Shown here piece after piece: positions 1-5,931 of a stretch of 8,752 bases of DNA. Source of the stretch: JAHFPN01 sp036559465 (lineage in GTDB: Bacteria; Pseudomonadota; Alphaproteobacteria; Rhizobiales; Xanthobacteraceae); assembly GCA_036559465.1 (NCBI GenBank), contig DATBTC010000032.1, positions 1 through 8,752 on the forward strand, written 5' to 3'. The first letter of the stretch is position 1; each line of letters begins with the position of its first letter. The position numbers and the translations under genes were made by a program. A model generated the notes under the pieces. The model had not been told where the DNA came from and searched no databases. It was given only the letters and a program-made list of their open reading frames with translations.

Positions 1-164
1 ACCAGGGCGACGAGGCCCGCGAGATTCAACAGGACGATGCGGCGCGTGATGCTCGAAAAGCCGCGATTGGAGAGCTTGCGGCCAAGTCCGCGCAATGCGT
101 CGAGCGAGCGCCGCAGACGGCCGGGCGCACGCACGAGCGGGGTTTTTTTGACATCCGCCTTCAT
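1..164 (-). CDS. chvG: ChvG-like sensor histidine kinase, N-terminal fragment (cut by window edge)
   Basis: Reading the minus strand from an ATG at 164-162 gives about 55 codons before the left window edge. The segment begins MKADVKKTPLV, has an Arg/Lys-rich cytoplasmic stretch, then FSSITRRIVLLNLAGLVAL, the start of the first transmembrane helix. From family knowledge, that short basic tail followed by a SSxTRRIxxLNLAxL helix is typical of ChvG (ExoS in Sinorhizobium), a membrane histidine kinase with a periplasmic sensor domain. The periplasmic, HAMP, DHp and ATPase domains lie outside the window, so the kinase identity rests on this N-terminus and on the chvI gene just upstream. The gap to chvI is 40 bases, which suggests one transcript. 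An in-frame GTG two codons upstream (170-168) is an alternative start. Neither start has a strong Shine-Dalgarno sequence. Confidence 0.8.
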   Translation of the reverse strand, partial: MKADVKKTPLVRAPGRLRRSLDALRGLGRKLSNRGFSSITRRIVLLNLAGLVAL

Positions 165-184
165 GGACACTGGCGGCCGACGCT

Positions 185-198
185 GCAGGCTTGCCTGC
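185..198. repeat. Small perfect inverted repeat between chvI and chvG
   Basis: GCAGGC, then TT, then GCCTGC, forms a perfect 6-base inverted repeat. As RNA it would fold as a 5-bp stem with a 4-base loop. It fills much of the 40-base gap between the chvI stop and the chvG start. No T-run follows it on the minus strand, so it does not look like a strong terminator. It could tune or process the chvI-chvG message, or be chance in GC-rich DNA. Confidence 0.4.
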
Positions 199-204
199 CG
201 CGGC

Positions 205-906
205 TCAGGCCTCCTTGAACCGATAGCCGACGCCGTAAAGCGTCTCGATCATTTCGAAGTCGTCATCGACAATCTTGAATTTCTTGCGCAGCCGCTTGAT
301 GTGACTGTCGATGGTGCGGTCGTCGACATAGACCTGATCGTCATAGGCCGCGTCCATCAGCGCATTGCGGCTCTTGACCACGCCGGGCCGTACCGCCAGT
401 GCCTGCAGGATAAGGAACTCGGTGACGGTCAGCGTCACCGGATCGCCCTTCCAGGTGCAGGTGTGGCGCTCCGGGTCCATACGCAGCTGGCCGCGCTCGA
501 GCGCCTTGGCGTCGAGCTGTTCCTTGGTCGCCTGTGCGTCCTTCGGCGTGAAACGCCGCAACACCGCCTTCACGCGCTCGACTAGGAGCCGCTGGGAAAA
601 CGGCTTGCGGATGAAATCGTCGGCGCCCATTTTAAGGCCGAACAATTCGTCGATCTCCTCGTCCTTGGACGTGAGGAAGATCACCGGCATATCGGCCTTC
701 TGGCGCACGCGGCGAAGCAGTTCCATCCCGTCCATGCGTGGCATTTTGATATCGAGAATGGCGAGATCGGGTACGTTGGTCTTGAATCCTTCGAGCGCCG
801 AGGCGCCGTCGGTATAGGCGAGGATGCGGTAGCCTTCGGCCTCAAGCGCGATCGAGACGGAAGTCAAAATGTTGCGGTCGTCGTCGACGAGAGCAATGGT
901 GGGCAT
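205..906 (-). CDS. chvI: ChvI, OmpR/PhoB-family response regulator
   Basis: This 233-residue protein has a receiver domain (about 3-117) and a C-terminal winged-helix DNA-binding domain (about 138-231). The receiver has the acidic pocket D8-D10, phosphoacceptor D52 in LAILDIKMPRMDG, T79 and K101 in RKPF. The winged helix includes DDRTIDSHIKRLRKKF (195-210), the recognition-helix region of the OmpR class, and ends in ETLYGVGYRF. Length and sequence fit ChvI of Hyphomicrobiales (about 240 residues). In Agrobacterium, Sinorhizobium and Brucella (BvrR), this regulator with its kinase ChvG/ExoS/BvrS controls envelope, acid-response and exopolysaccharide genes. The ATG at 906-904 is preceded by AAGGAGC (917-911) at good spacing. 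The chvG start follows downstream on the same strand, so the two are probably co-transcribed. All residues needed for phosphotransfer are present. Confidence 0.96.
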   Translation of the reverse strand: MPTIALVDDDRNILTSVSIALEAEGYRILAYTDGASALEGFKTNVPDLAILDIKMPRMDGMELLRRVRQKADMPVIFLTSKDEEIDELFGLKMGADDFIRKPFSQRLLVERVKAVLRRFTPKDAQATKEQLDAKALERGQLRMDPERHTCTWKGDPVTLTVTEFLILQALAVRPGVVKSRNALMDAAYDDQVYVDDRTIDSHIKRLRKKFKIVDDDFEMIETLYGVGYRFKEA

Positions 907-1092
907 GAACGCTCCTTGCCGGAACCGATCCGGTGTTCCCCTGCGGTAAATCCCCCAGGAAGGGCCGAAATGTGACGGCCCGCCGCCCCCAAACCCGCAA
1001 TCTAGCGTCTTTGTGCAACTTTCGCCATGAAAAGCGCACTTGTCTTGACCGGCGCCCGTATGGCGTGGCCCGTTGCCGCGTAAGGGAACCCG
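907..1092. promoter_or_regulatory. Divergent intergenic region between chvI and the HugZ-like gene
   Basis: These 186 bases separate two divergent genes and should hold both promoters. The chvI Shine-Dalgarno lies at 911-917 (read on the minus strand) and that of the HugZ-like gene (AAGGGA) at 1082-1087. A TTGACC at 1045-1050 on the plus strand matches a -35 element, but no good -10 sits 16-18 bases downstream. I see no convincing operator or sigma-70 pair, so assigning it as a promoter region rests only on gene orientation. Confidence 0.4.
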
Positions 1093-1812
1093 ATGGGCGA
1101 GGCTGAGACCTTCGATCCGGCGCAGACCGCCAAGCGGCTGGTGCGCGAAGCGCGTGTGGGCGCACTCGCGAGTTTACGCGCCGATGGAGCGCCCTATGCG
1201 TCATTGGTGAACGTCGGAACAGCCGCCGACAATTCGCCCTTGCTCCTGTTGTCGCGGCTGGCGCGGCACACGGAAAACATCTTACGCGATCCGCGCGTTT
1301 CTCTTCTGTTCGATGAACGCAGCGGCGCCGATCCGCTCAGCAGCGCGCGCGTCAGCATCGCGGGCCGCATCGCGCCTACGGACGATGCGGGCGTAGCGCG
1401 GCGGTTTCTCGCGCGCCACCCTTCGGCGTCCGATTACGCTAGTTTTGCGGACTTCGGGTTCTGGCGGGTTGAGATGGAGAGCGCGCATCTCGTCGCCGGG
1501 TTCGGGCGCATCGTCGAACTCAAGCGCGACCAAGTCCTCACGGCGACCGGCGACGCGGTCGATTTGTTGGCCGCGGAGGAGGGCGCAATCGCGCATATGA
1601 ACGAGGACCATCGCGAAGCGATCGGGCTCTACGCGATGCGGCTGCTCGGGGCCGAAACAGGAGCCTGGAAGATAATCGGGATCGACCCGGAGGGTTGCGA
1701 TCTGATGGCCGGCGAAGCGGTCCGTCGCCTCGATTTTCCGCAGCGCGTCATTTCTGCCGCGGATTTGCGCAAGACGCTCGTTGCGCTCGCAGATAAGGCA
1801 AGGCGCGCCTGA
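1093..1812 (+). CDS. HugZ-like / pyridoxamine 5'-phosphate oxidase-fold protein with DUF2470 domain
   Basis: The protein has 239 residues. Residues about 10-145 resemble the split-barrel flavin-binding fold of the pyridoxamine-phosphate-oxidase superfamily: ARVGALASLRADGAPYASLVNVG near the N-terminus, then LLLSRLARHTENI and RVSLLF. Residues about 155-235 match the DUF2470 domain, with the hallmark HMNEDH (168-173) and a GIDPEGCDL loop. This two-domain layout is that of proteins annotated as HugZ heme oxygenase or heme-iron utilisation proteins. The heme-ligating C-terminal histidine described for Helicobacter HugZ lies in an extension I cannot place here, so heme degradation is not shown by the sequence and a general flavin or heme-binding role is equally possible. 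The ATG follows AAGGGA by 6 bases. It is divergent from chvI, and pckA follows 137 bases downstream on the same strand. Confidence 0.85.
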   Translation: MGEAETFDPAQTAKRLVREARVGALASLRADGAPYASLVNVGTAADNSPLLLLSRLARHTENILRDPRVSLLFDERSGADPLSSARVSIAGRIAPTDDAGVARRFLARHPSASDYASFADFGFWRVEMESAHLVAGFGRIVELKRDQVLTATGDAVDLLAAEEGAIAHMNEDHREAIGLYAMRLLGAETGAWKIIGIDPEGCDLMAGEAVRRLDFPQRVISAADLRKTLVALADKARRA

Positions 1813-1865
1813 ATCAAGGTTAAAATGCGAGTGGGCCGGGGCCGGCGCGGCCAGCCCGAAAAAAG

Positions 1866-1874
1866 TGGTACTAT
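1866..1874 (+). promoter_or_regulatory. Candidate extended -10 promoter for pckA
   Basis: TGGTACTAT fits the extended -10 pattern TGnTAtaAT, with four of six hexamer bases matching TATAAT. It would start transcription near 1881 and give a leader of roughly 70 bases. No -35 hexamer is seen 17 bases upstream, where the DNA is GC-rich, as is tolerated for extended -10 promoters. This is inferred from sequence only. Confidence 0.3.
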
Positions 1875-1891
1875 TCTTCTTCCCAAGGGCA

Positions 1892-1916
1892 GGGGCGACG
1901 CTCTAGAAGAGCCCCC
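1892..1916 (+). promoter_or_regulatory. Possible hairpin in the pckA leader
   Basis: GCTCT (1900-1904) and AGAGC (1908-1912) pair around a 3-base loop. GGGG (1892-1895) and CCCC (1913-1916) extend the stem across a 4-base one-sided bulge, CGAC. An alternative pairs GGGGC with GCCCC directly. AATT follows rather than a T-run, so it is not a typical terminator. It lies between the candidate promoter and the pckA Shine-Dalgarno, and could stabilise the message or be regulatory. Confidence 0.3.
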
Positions 1917-1937
1917 AATTCCGGCGACCGCACGTCC

Positions 1938-1944
1938 GGGGAGG
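1938..1944 (+). promoter_or_regulatory. pckA Shine-Dalgarno sequence, favours the second of two GTG codons
   Basis: GGGGAGG is a strong Shine-Dalgarno. Two GTG codons follow in tandem at 1947 and 1950. The first is only 2 bases from the end of the motif, too close for normal initiation. The second is 5 bases away, which is in the usual range. This site therefore decides the start in favour of 1950. Confidence 0.65.
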
Positions 1945-1949
1945 CAGTG

Positions 1950-3563
1950 GTGAAAGAGTCCGGTATTCGTAACGGCGCCTGCGGCGCCGACAAGTTCGGC
2001 TTCAAGGATCTGAAAGCGGTCCATTGGAACCTCGTCGCGCCGCCGCTCTACGAGCATGCGATCGCGCACGGCGAGGCCGAACTTGCCGCCGGCGGCGCGC
2101 TGGTGGCCGAGACCGGCGTGCATACCGGCCGCAGCCCCAAGGACAAGTTCATTCTGCGCGACGCGCTCACCGAAAAGACCGTCTGGTGGGACAATAACGG
2201 CGCGCTGACGCCCGCGCAGTTTCAGCTCCTCTATGACGACTTCCTCGCGCACGCCAAAGGCAAGGAATTGTTCGCGCAGGATCTCTATGGCGGCGCCGAT
2301 CCGAAATACCGGATCAAGACGCGGGTCTATACCGAACTCGCCTGGCATTCGCTCTTCATCCGCACGCTTCTGATCCGGCCCGACAGCGCCGAGCTCGCGC
2401 ATTTCGTGCCGGAGCTCACTATCGTGGACCTGCCGTCGTTCAAGGCGGATCCCAAGCGCCACGGCTGCCGCAGCGAAACCATCATCGCCATCGATTTCAC
2501 GCGCAAGATCGTGCTGATTGGCGGCACCAGTTATGCCGGCGAGATGAAGAAATCGGTCTTCACCACGCTCAATTATTACCTGCCGGCCGAAAGCGTGATG
2601 CCGATGCACTGCTCGGCCAATGTCGGGTCTGCGGGCGATGTCGCGCTGTTCTTCGGGCTCTCCGGCACCGGTAAGACCACGCTCTCGGCCGATCCGAAAC
2701 GTACGTTGATCGGCGACGACGAGCACGGCTGGGGCCCGCAGGGCGTGTTCAATTTCGAGGGCGGCTGCTACGCCAAGACGATCAAGCTCTCGGAGGAGGC
2801 GGAACCGGAGATTTTCGCGACCACCAGGCGCTTCGGCACGGTGATGGAAAACGTCGTGATCGATCCAATCACGCGTATTCCGGATTTCGATGACGGCTCC
2901 AAGACCGAGAACACGCGCGCGGCCTATCCGCTCGATTTCATCCCGAACGCCTCGAAGACCGGCCGCGCCGGGCAGCCGAAAAACATCATCATGCTGACGG
3001 CCGACGCCTTCGGCGTGATGCCGCCGATCGCCAAGCTCTCCTCGGCCGAAGCGATGTATCACTTCCTCTCGGGCTACACCGCCAAGGTCGCCGGCACCGA
3101 GAAGGGCGTGAAGGACCCGGAGGCCACGTTCTCGACCTGCTTCGGCGCGCCGTTCCTGCCGCGGCATCCTTCCGAATACGGCAACCTGCTGCGCGAGCTG
3201 ATCGCCGCACACGGGGTCGATTGCTGGCTGGTCAACACCGGCTGGACTGGCGGCAAGTTCGGGGTCGGCCGGCGCATGCCGATCAAGGTCACGCGCACGC
3301 TGCTTGCGGCCGTGCTCGACGGCTCGCTCAAGAACGCAAGCTTCCGGAACGACCCCTATTTCGGTTTCGCGGTGCCGACCTCGGTGCCCGGCGTCGAGCC
3401 GCATCTGCTCTATCCATTCAAGACCTGGAAGGACAAGAGCGAGTTCGACGCCACGGCGCGCAAGCTGGTGAAGATGTTCCAGCAGAACTTCGTCAAGTTC
3501 GAGCCGCACGTCGATCCCGACGTGAAGGCGGCCGCGCCCGAGGTGCGGATCGCGGCGGAGTAA
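1950..3563 (+). CDS. pckA: Phosphoenolpyruvate carboxykinase (ATP)
   Basis: PckA converts oxaloacetate and ATP to phosphoenolpyruvate, CO2 and ADP in the cytoplasm, the entry to gluconeogenesis from C4 acids. The 537-residue length fits the ATP-dependent family (E. coli 540). Numbered from GTG 1950, visible motifs are GRSPKDKF (60-67, R61 for substrate), GTSYAGEMKK (Y195, K201), MHCSANVG (H220, metal ligand), the P-loop GLSGTGKTT (236-244, K242), IGDDEHGW (D256, D257), ENTRAAYP (R323) and NTGWTGGKFGVGRRMPIK near 429-446. They match the E. coli catalytic residues R65, Y207, K213, H232, K254, D269 and R333 in order and spacing. No key residue is missing. GTG 1950 is chosen by Shine-Dalgarno spacing and because related PckA begin M-x-ETGVRNG at the same point; GTG 1947 would add one residue. 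In related bacteria ChvG/ChvI influences pckA expression, and those genes lie nearby, beyond the HugZ-like gene. Confidence 0.98.
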   Translation: MKESGIRNGACGADKFGFKDLKAVHWNLVAPPLYEHAIAHGEAELAAGGALVAETGVHTGRSPKDKFILRDALTEKTVWWDNNGALTPAQFQLLYDDFLAHAKGKELFAQDLYGGADPKYRIKTRVYTELAWHSLFIRTLLIRPDSAELAHFVPELTIVDLPSFKADPKRHGCRSETIIAIDFTRKIVLIGGTSYAGEMKKSVFTTLNYYLPAESVMPMHCSANVGSAGDVALFFGLSGTGKTTLSADPKRTLIGDDEHGWGPQGVFNFEGGCYAKTIKLSEEAEPEIFATTRRFGTVMENVVIDPITRIPDFDDGSKTENTRAAYPLDFIPNASKTGRAGQPKNIIMLTADAFGVMPPIAKLSSAEAMYHFLSGYTAKVAGTEKGVKDPEATFSTCFGAPFLPRHPSEYGNLLRELIAAHGVDCWLVNTGWTGGKFGVGRRMPIKVTRTLLAAVLDGSLKNASFRNDPYFGFAVPTSVPGVEPHLLYPFKTWKDKSEFDATARKLVKMFQQNFVKFEPHVDPDVKAAAPEVRIAAE

Positions 3564-3587
3564 GTCGCCGCATATTCTGTATGATTG

Positions 3588-3615
3588 CGGGCGGCTCAAG
3601 GCCGCCCGTTTCGTT
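3588..3615 (+). terminator. Intrinsic terminator-like hairpin after pckA
   Basis: CGGGCGGC (3588-3595) pairs perfectly with GCCGCCCG (3601-3608) around a 5-base loop TCAAG. It is followed by TTTCGTTT, a T-rich but interrupted tail. It lies 24 bases after the pckA stop. The stem is strong; the broken T-tract suggests incomplete termination, which would let some transcripts continue into the aldo/keto reductase gene starting at 3628. Confidence 0.7.
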
Positions 3616-3627
3616 TAGGATCAGAGC

Positions 3628-4626
3628 ATGCGCACGCGACCGCTCGGCAGGAACGGCCCGCTCTTCTCGGAGCTCGGGCTCGGCTGCATGGGCATGTCGG
3701 GCGGCTATGGGCCCGCCGACGACAAGGAGAGCATCGCGACGATCCATGCCGCGTTGGATGCCGGCATCAATTATCTCGACACCGCCGACGTCTATGGCAT
3801 GGGCCAGAACGAGATGTTGTTGCGCGAAGCGCTCAAGGGCGGGCGGCGCGAGCGGGTTTTCATCGCGGTGCGCTTCGGCGCGCTGCGCGGAGCGGACGGC
3901 AAATGGCTCGGGCTCAATGCCTCGCCCGACGCGGTGAAGACGTTCCTCGCCTATAGCCTGCGGCGGCTCGGCACCGATTACATCGATCTCTACCAGCCGG
4001 CGCGCGTCGATCCGGCGACCCCGATCGAGGATACGATCGGCGCCATCGCCGAGATGGTGAAGGCGGGCTATGTGCGCCATGTCGGCATCACGGAAGCTTC
4101 CGCGGCCACGATCCGGCGTGCCTACGCCACGCATCCGTTGGCGTCGCTGCAGATCGAGTATTCGCTGTTCAGCCGCGGGATCGAGCTGGAAATCCTCCCT
4201 ACGCTGCGCGAACTCGGGATGTCGCTGGTGGCCTATGGCGTGCTGTCGCGCGGGCTGATTTCCGACCGGCCCCAGGGCGAGGCGCAGCCTCCGGGCGAGA
4301 TCCGCGGACGCATGCCGCGTTTTGCCGCCGAGAACTACGCGAAGAACCGCGCCCTGGTGGAATCGCTGCGCAAGATTGCCAAGGAAAAGGATTGCAGCGT
4401 CGCGCAGCTCGCCATTGCGTGGGTGCGCTCGCGCGGCGACGACATCGTCCCCTTGATCGGGGCGCGCCGGCGCGAACAACTCCAGGAAGCGCTTGGTGCA
4501 TTGAACGTTGCGCTATCGCCGCAGGATCTCGCCCGCATCGAGCAGGCGGTATCGTCGGGAAGCGTTGCGGGCGAGCGCTATGCGCCGCAGCTCATGTCGC
4601 ACCTGGACAGCGAGCACGGTTCCTAG
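3628..4626 (+). CDS. Aldo/keto reductase family protein with a degenerate catalytic tetrad
   Basis: This 332-residue protein reads as one TIM barrel of the aldo/keto reductase superfamily, which normally reduces aldehydes and ketones with NADPH. Family marks are LGLGCMGMSGGYG (17-27), LDTADVYG (50-57), GYVRHVGITEAS (147-158), LQIEYSLFSRGIE (174-186), VAYGVLSRGL (201-210) and VPLIGARRREQLQEAL near 274-289, the cofactor-binding end. Tetrad residues D51 and Y56 are present. The usual lysine (in a xxKFG strand) is R82 in AVRFG, and the usual histidine (as in DLYQLHRVDP) is A125 in DLYQPARVDP. Related proteins with a PARLDP-type motif exist as I recall, so the His loss may mark a subgroup, while the Arg is less expected. 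Substrate is unknown. The ATG follows AGGA (3617-3620) by 7 bases. The 3' end overlaps pyrE by 4 bases. Confidence 0.93.
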   Translation: MRTRPLGRNGPLFSELGLGCMGMSGGYGPADDKESIATIHAALDAGINYLDTADVYGMGQNEMLLREALKGGRRERVFIAVRFGALRGADGKWLGLNASPDAVKTFLAYSLRRLGTDYIDLYQPARVDPATPIEDTIGAIAEMVKAGYVRHVGITEASAATIRRAYATHPLASLQIEYSLFSRGIELEILPTLRELGMSLVAYGVLSRGLISDRPQGEAQPPGEIRGRMPRFAAENYAKNRALVESLRKIAKEKDCSVAQLAIAWVRSRGDDIVPLIGARRREQLQEALGALNVALSPQDLARIEQAVSSGSVAGERYAPQLMSHLDSEHGS

Positions 4627-5198
4627 CCGCGCAGAAATTCCTCGGCGCGGAACAGCGAGCGAAACTTGAGCTTCGCCGCGGCGAAGGTCTCCTCCGCGCC
4701 TTCCTGGCGATCGACCAAGGTGAATACGAGGACGATTTCGGCGCCGGCATCGCGCGCGGCGTCGGCCGCCTTCAGCGCCGAGCCGCCGGTGGTGGTCACG
4801 TCCTCGATGATGGCGACGCGCTTGCCTTTGATCGACTCGTGCTTGGCGAGGCCTTCGACAAGCAATTTGGCGCCATGCTCCTTCGGCTTCTTGCGCACGA
4901 AGAAGCCCGGCAGCGGCCTGCCCGCGAGCGAGCTGAAGGCGGCGAGCGCACCGGCGATCGGCACCGCGCCCATCTCCAGCCCACCGATATAGTTGATCTG
5001 CTCGTCCTTGAGCGCGTCGAGCGTCAGCTGCACGATCAGCGCGGCACCCTCGGGATCGAGCATGGTGGGCTTCATGTTGAAGTAGAAGTCGCTCTTGCGG
5101 CCGGAAGCGAGCGTGATCTCGCCTCGGCCGAAGGATTTTGCGCGGATGATCGCGGCGAGCCGCGCACGGGCGATTTTCGATTCTGGAAGCACAACCAT
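4623..5198 (-). CDS. pyrE: Orotate phosphoribosyltransferase
   Basis: PyrE joins orotate to PRPP to give orotidine 5'-monophosphate, the fifth step of de novo pyrimidine synthesis, in the cytoplasm. The 191-residue protein carries FGRGEITLASGRKSDFYFN (23-41), GGLEMGAVPIAGAL (72-85), the flexible-loop FVRKKPKEHG (100-109) and the PRPP-binding signature VAIIEDVTTTGGSAL (128-142) with the acidic pair E132-D133. Length fits alphaproteobacterial PyrE. The ATG at 5198-5196 has no clear Shine-Dalgarno, but the N-terminus aligns with where relatives start as I know them. It is the last of three minus-strand genes, 69 bases after the exporter gene. It converges on the aldo/keto reductase, with both stop codons inside one CTAG. 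Confidence 0.96.
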   Translation of the reverse strand: MVVLPESKIARARLAAIIRAKSFGRGEITLASGRKSDFYFNMKPTMLDPEGAALIVQLTLDALKDEQINYIGGLEMGAVPIAGALAAFSSLAGRPLPGFFVRKKPKEHGAKLLVEGLAKHESIKGKRVAIIEDVTTTGGSALKAADAARDAGAEIVLVFTLVDRQEGAEETFAAAKLKFRSLFRAEEFLRG

Positions 5199-5267
5199 GA
5201 GGGCTTGGTAGCACCAAACGGCGCGGCGCTGAACCGGCCATCCACAATCCTATCGCGGGGATGCGCC

Positions 5268-5897
5268 TCAGCGCGCGGTCGAGAACGTGAACCAGATTGC
5301 GATCGCGACCAGCACGAGCGCCAGCCCGCGGCGGACCCGCCGCCGCCACACGGGGTCGTCCACATAGCGCTGCAAACGGCCGGCGGCGAGCACCACGAAC
5401 AGATGGGTCGCGGTCGCGATCAATACGAAGGTTGCCGACAGTGCCAGCGTTTGCAGCGGAATCGATCCCGCGCCGCTGACCACGAAGCCGGGCAATACCG
5501 CCACATAGAAGATGCCGGCTTTCGGATTGAGCAGGTTGGTCACTAGGCCGCGTTGGAAGGCGGTGCGCACCGTCGCGGCTTCGCCGTCGGTCGTGTGCGG
5601 CGAGGTTTCCCTCTCACCGGTCCAGCTTTGCCAAGCGAGCCAAAGGAAATAGAGGATCCCGGCCCAGCGCAGCAGCTGGTAGACGATGGGAAATTCTTCG
5701 ATCAGCGCCGCGAGTCCAAAGGCGGCCACCAACCCATAAACCGAGAGCCCGAGCGCGATGCCGGCGACCGCCGCGAGGCCCGCGCGCTGGCCATAGGCGA
5801 GCGTTAGCCCCGCCAGATAGGTGATGTTCGGCCCGGGCGTGATTTCGATCACGAGCGAGGCGAGCGCAAAGGAGAGGAGAGACCAGAGAAACGCCAC
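5268..5897 (-). CDS. LysE/RhtB-family amino-acid or metabolite exporter
   Basis: This 209-residue inner-membrane protein has about six hydrophobic segments (roughly 3-19, 40-60, 70-90, 125-145, 150-172 and 190-206). It carries the family hallmark TPGPN (20-24) just after the first helix and GLVTNLLNPKAGIFY (117-131), the conserved NPKA motif of the second half. LysE/RhtB proteins export amino acids such as lysine, homoserine or threonine, or related compounds; the substrate cannot be read from sequence. The start is GTG at 5897-5895, with a GAGG-type Shine-Dalgarno about 11 bases upstream, slightly far. The gene lies 34 bases downstream of polA on the same strand and may share its transcript. 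The link to DNA repair or to pyrE is probably only positional. Confidence 0.92.
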   Translation of the reverse strand: MAFLWSLLSFALASLVIEITPGPNITYLAGLTLAYGQRAGLAAVAGIALGLSVYGLVAAFGLAALIEEFPIVYQLLRWAGILYFLWLAWQSWTGERETSPHTTDGEAATVRTAFQRGLVTNLLNPKAGIFYVAVLPGFVVSGAGSIPLQTLALSATFVLIATATHLFVVLAAGRLQRYVDDPVWRRRVRRGLALVLVAIAIWFTFSTAR

Positions 5898-5931
5898 TGT
5901 TACGCGCGCCTCGTTGACTGCCGCTTAGGCT

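Noticed and set aside
1833..1857. GC-rich imperfect hairpin as a terminator for the HugZ-like gene
   Set aside because: GGGC-GGCC pairs with GGCC-GCCC only with a 3/1 internal loop, and an A-run rather than a T-run follows it on the plus strand. It does not meet the form of an intrinsic terminator.
1629..3599. 656-codon open frame on the minus strand, antisense to pckA
   Set aside because: It is a shadow of the strongly codon-biased pckA frame: GC-rich codon use avoids TTA, CTA and TCA, so the antisense frame has few stops. The translation is rich in Arg, Gly, His and Glu and shows no family motif, while the plus strand encodes an unmistakable PckA.
3493..4479. 328-codon minus-strand open frame antisense to the aldo/keto reductase
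   Set aside because: Same shadow effect; the composition is Arg/Ala/His-rich without recognisable domains, and the plus strand holds a clear AKR protein.
4392..5546. 384-codon plus-strand open frame across the AKR end, pyrE and the exporter gene
   Set aside because: It lies antisense to pyrE and the LysE-type gene, both with clear motifs, and its translation matches no family I recognise.
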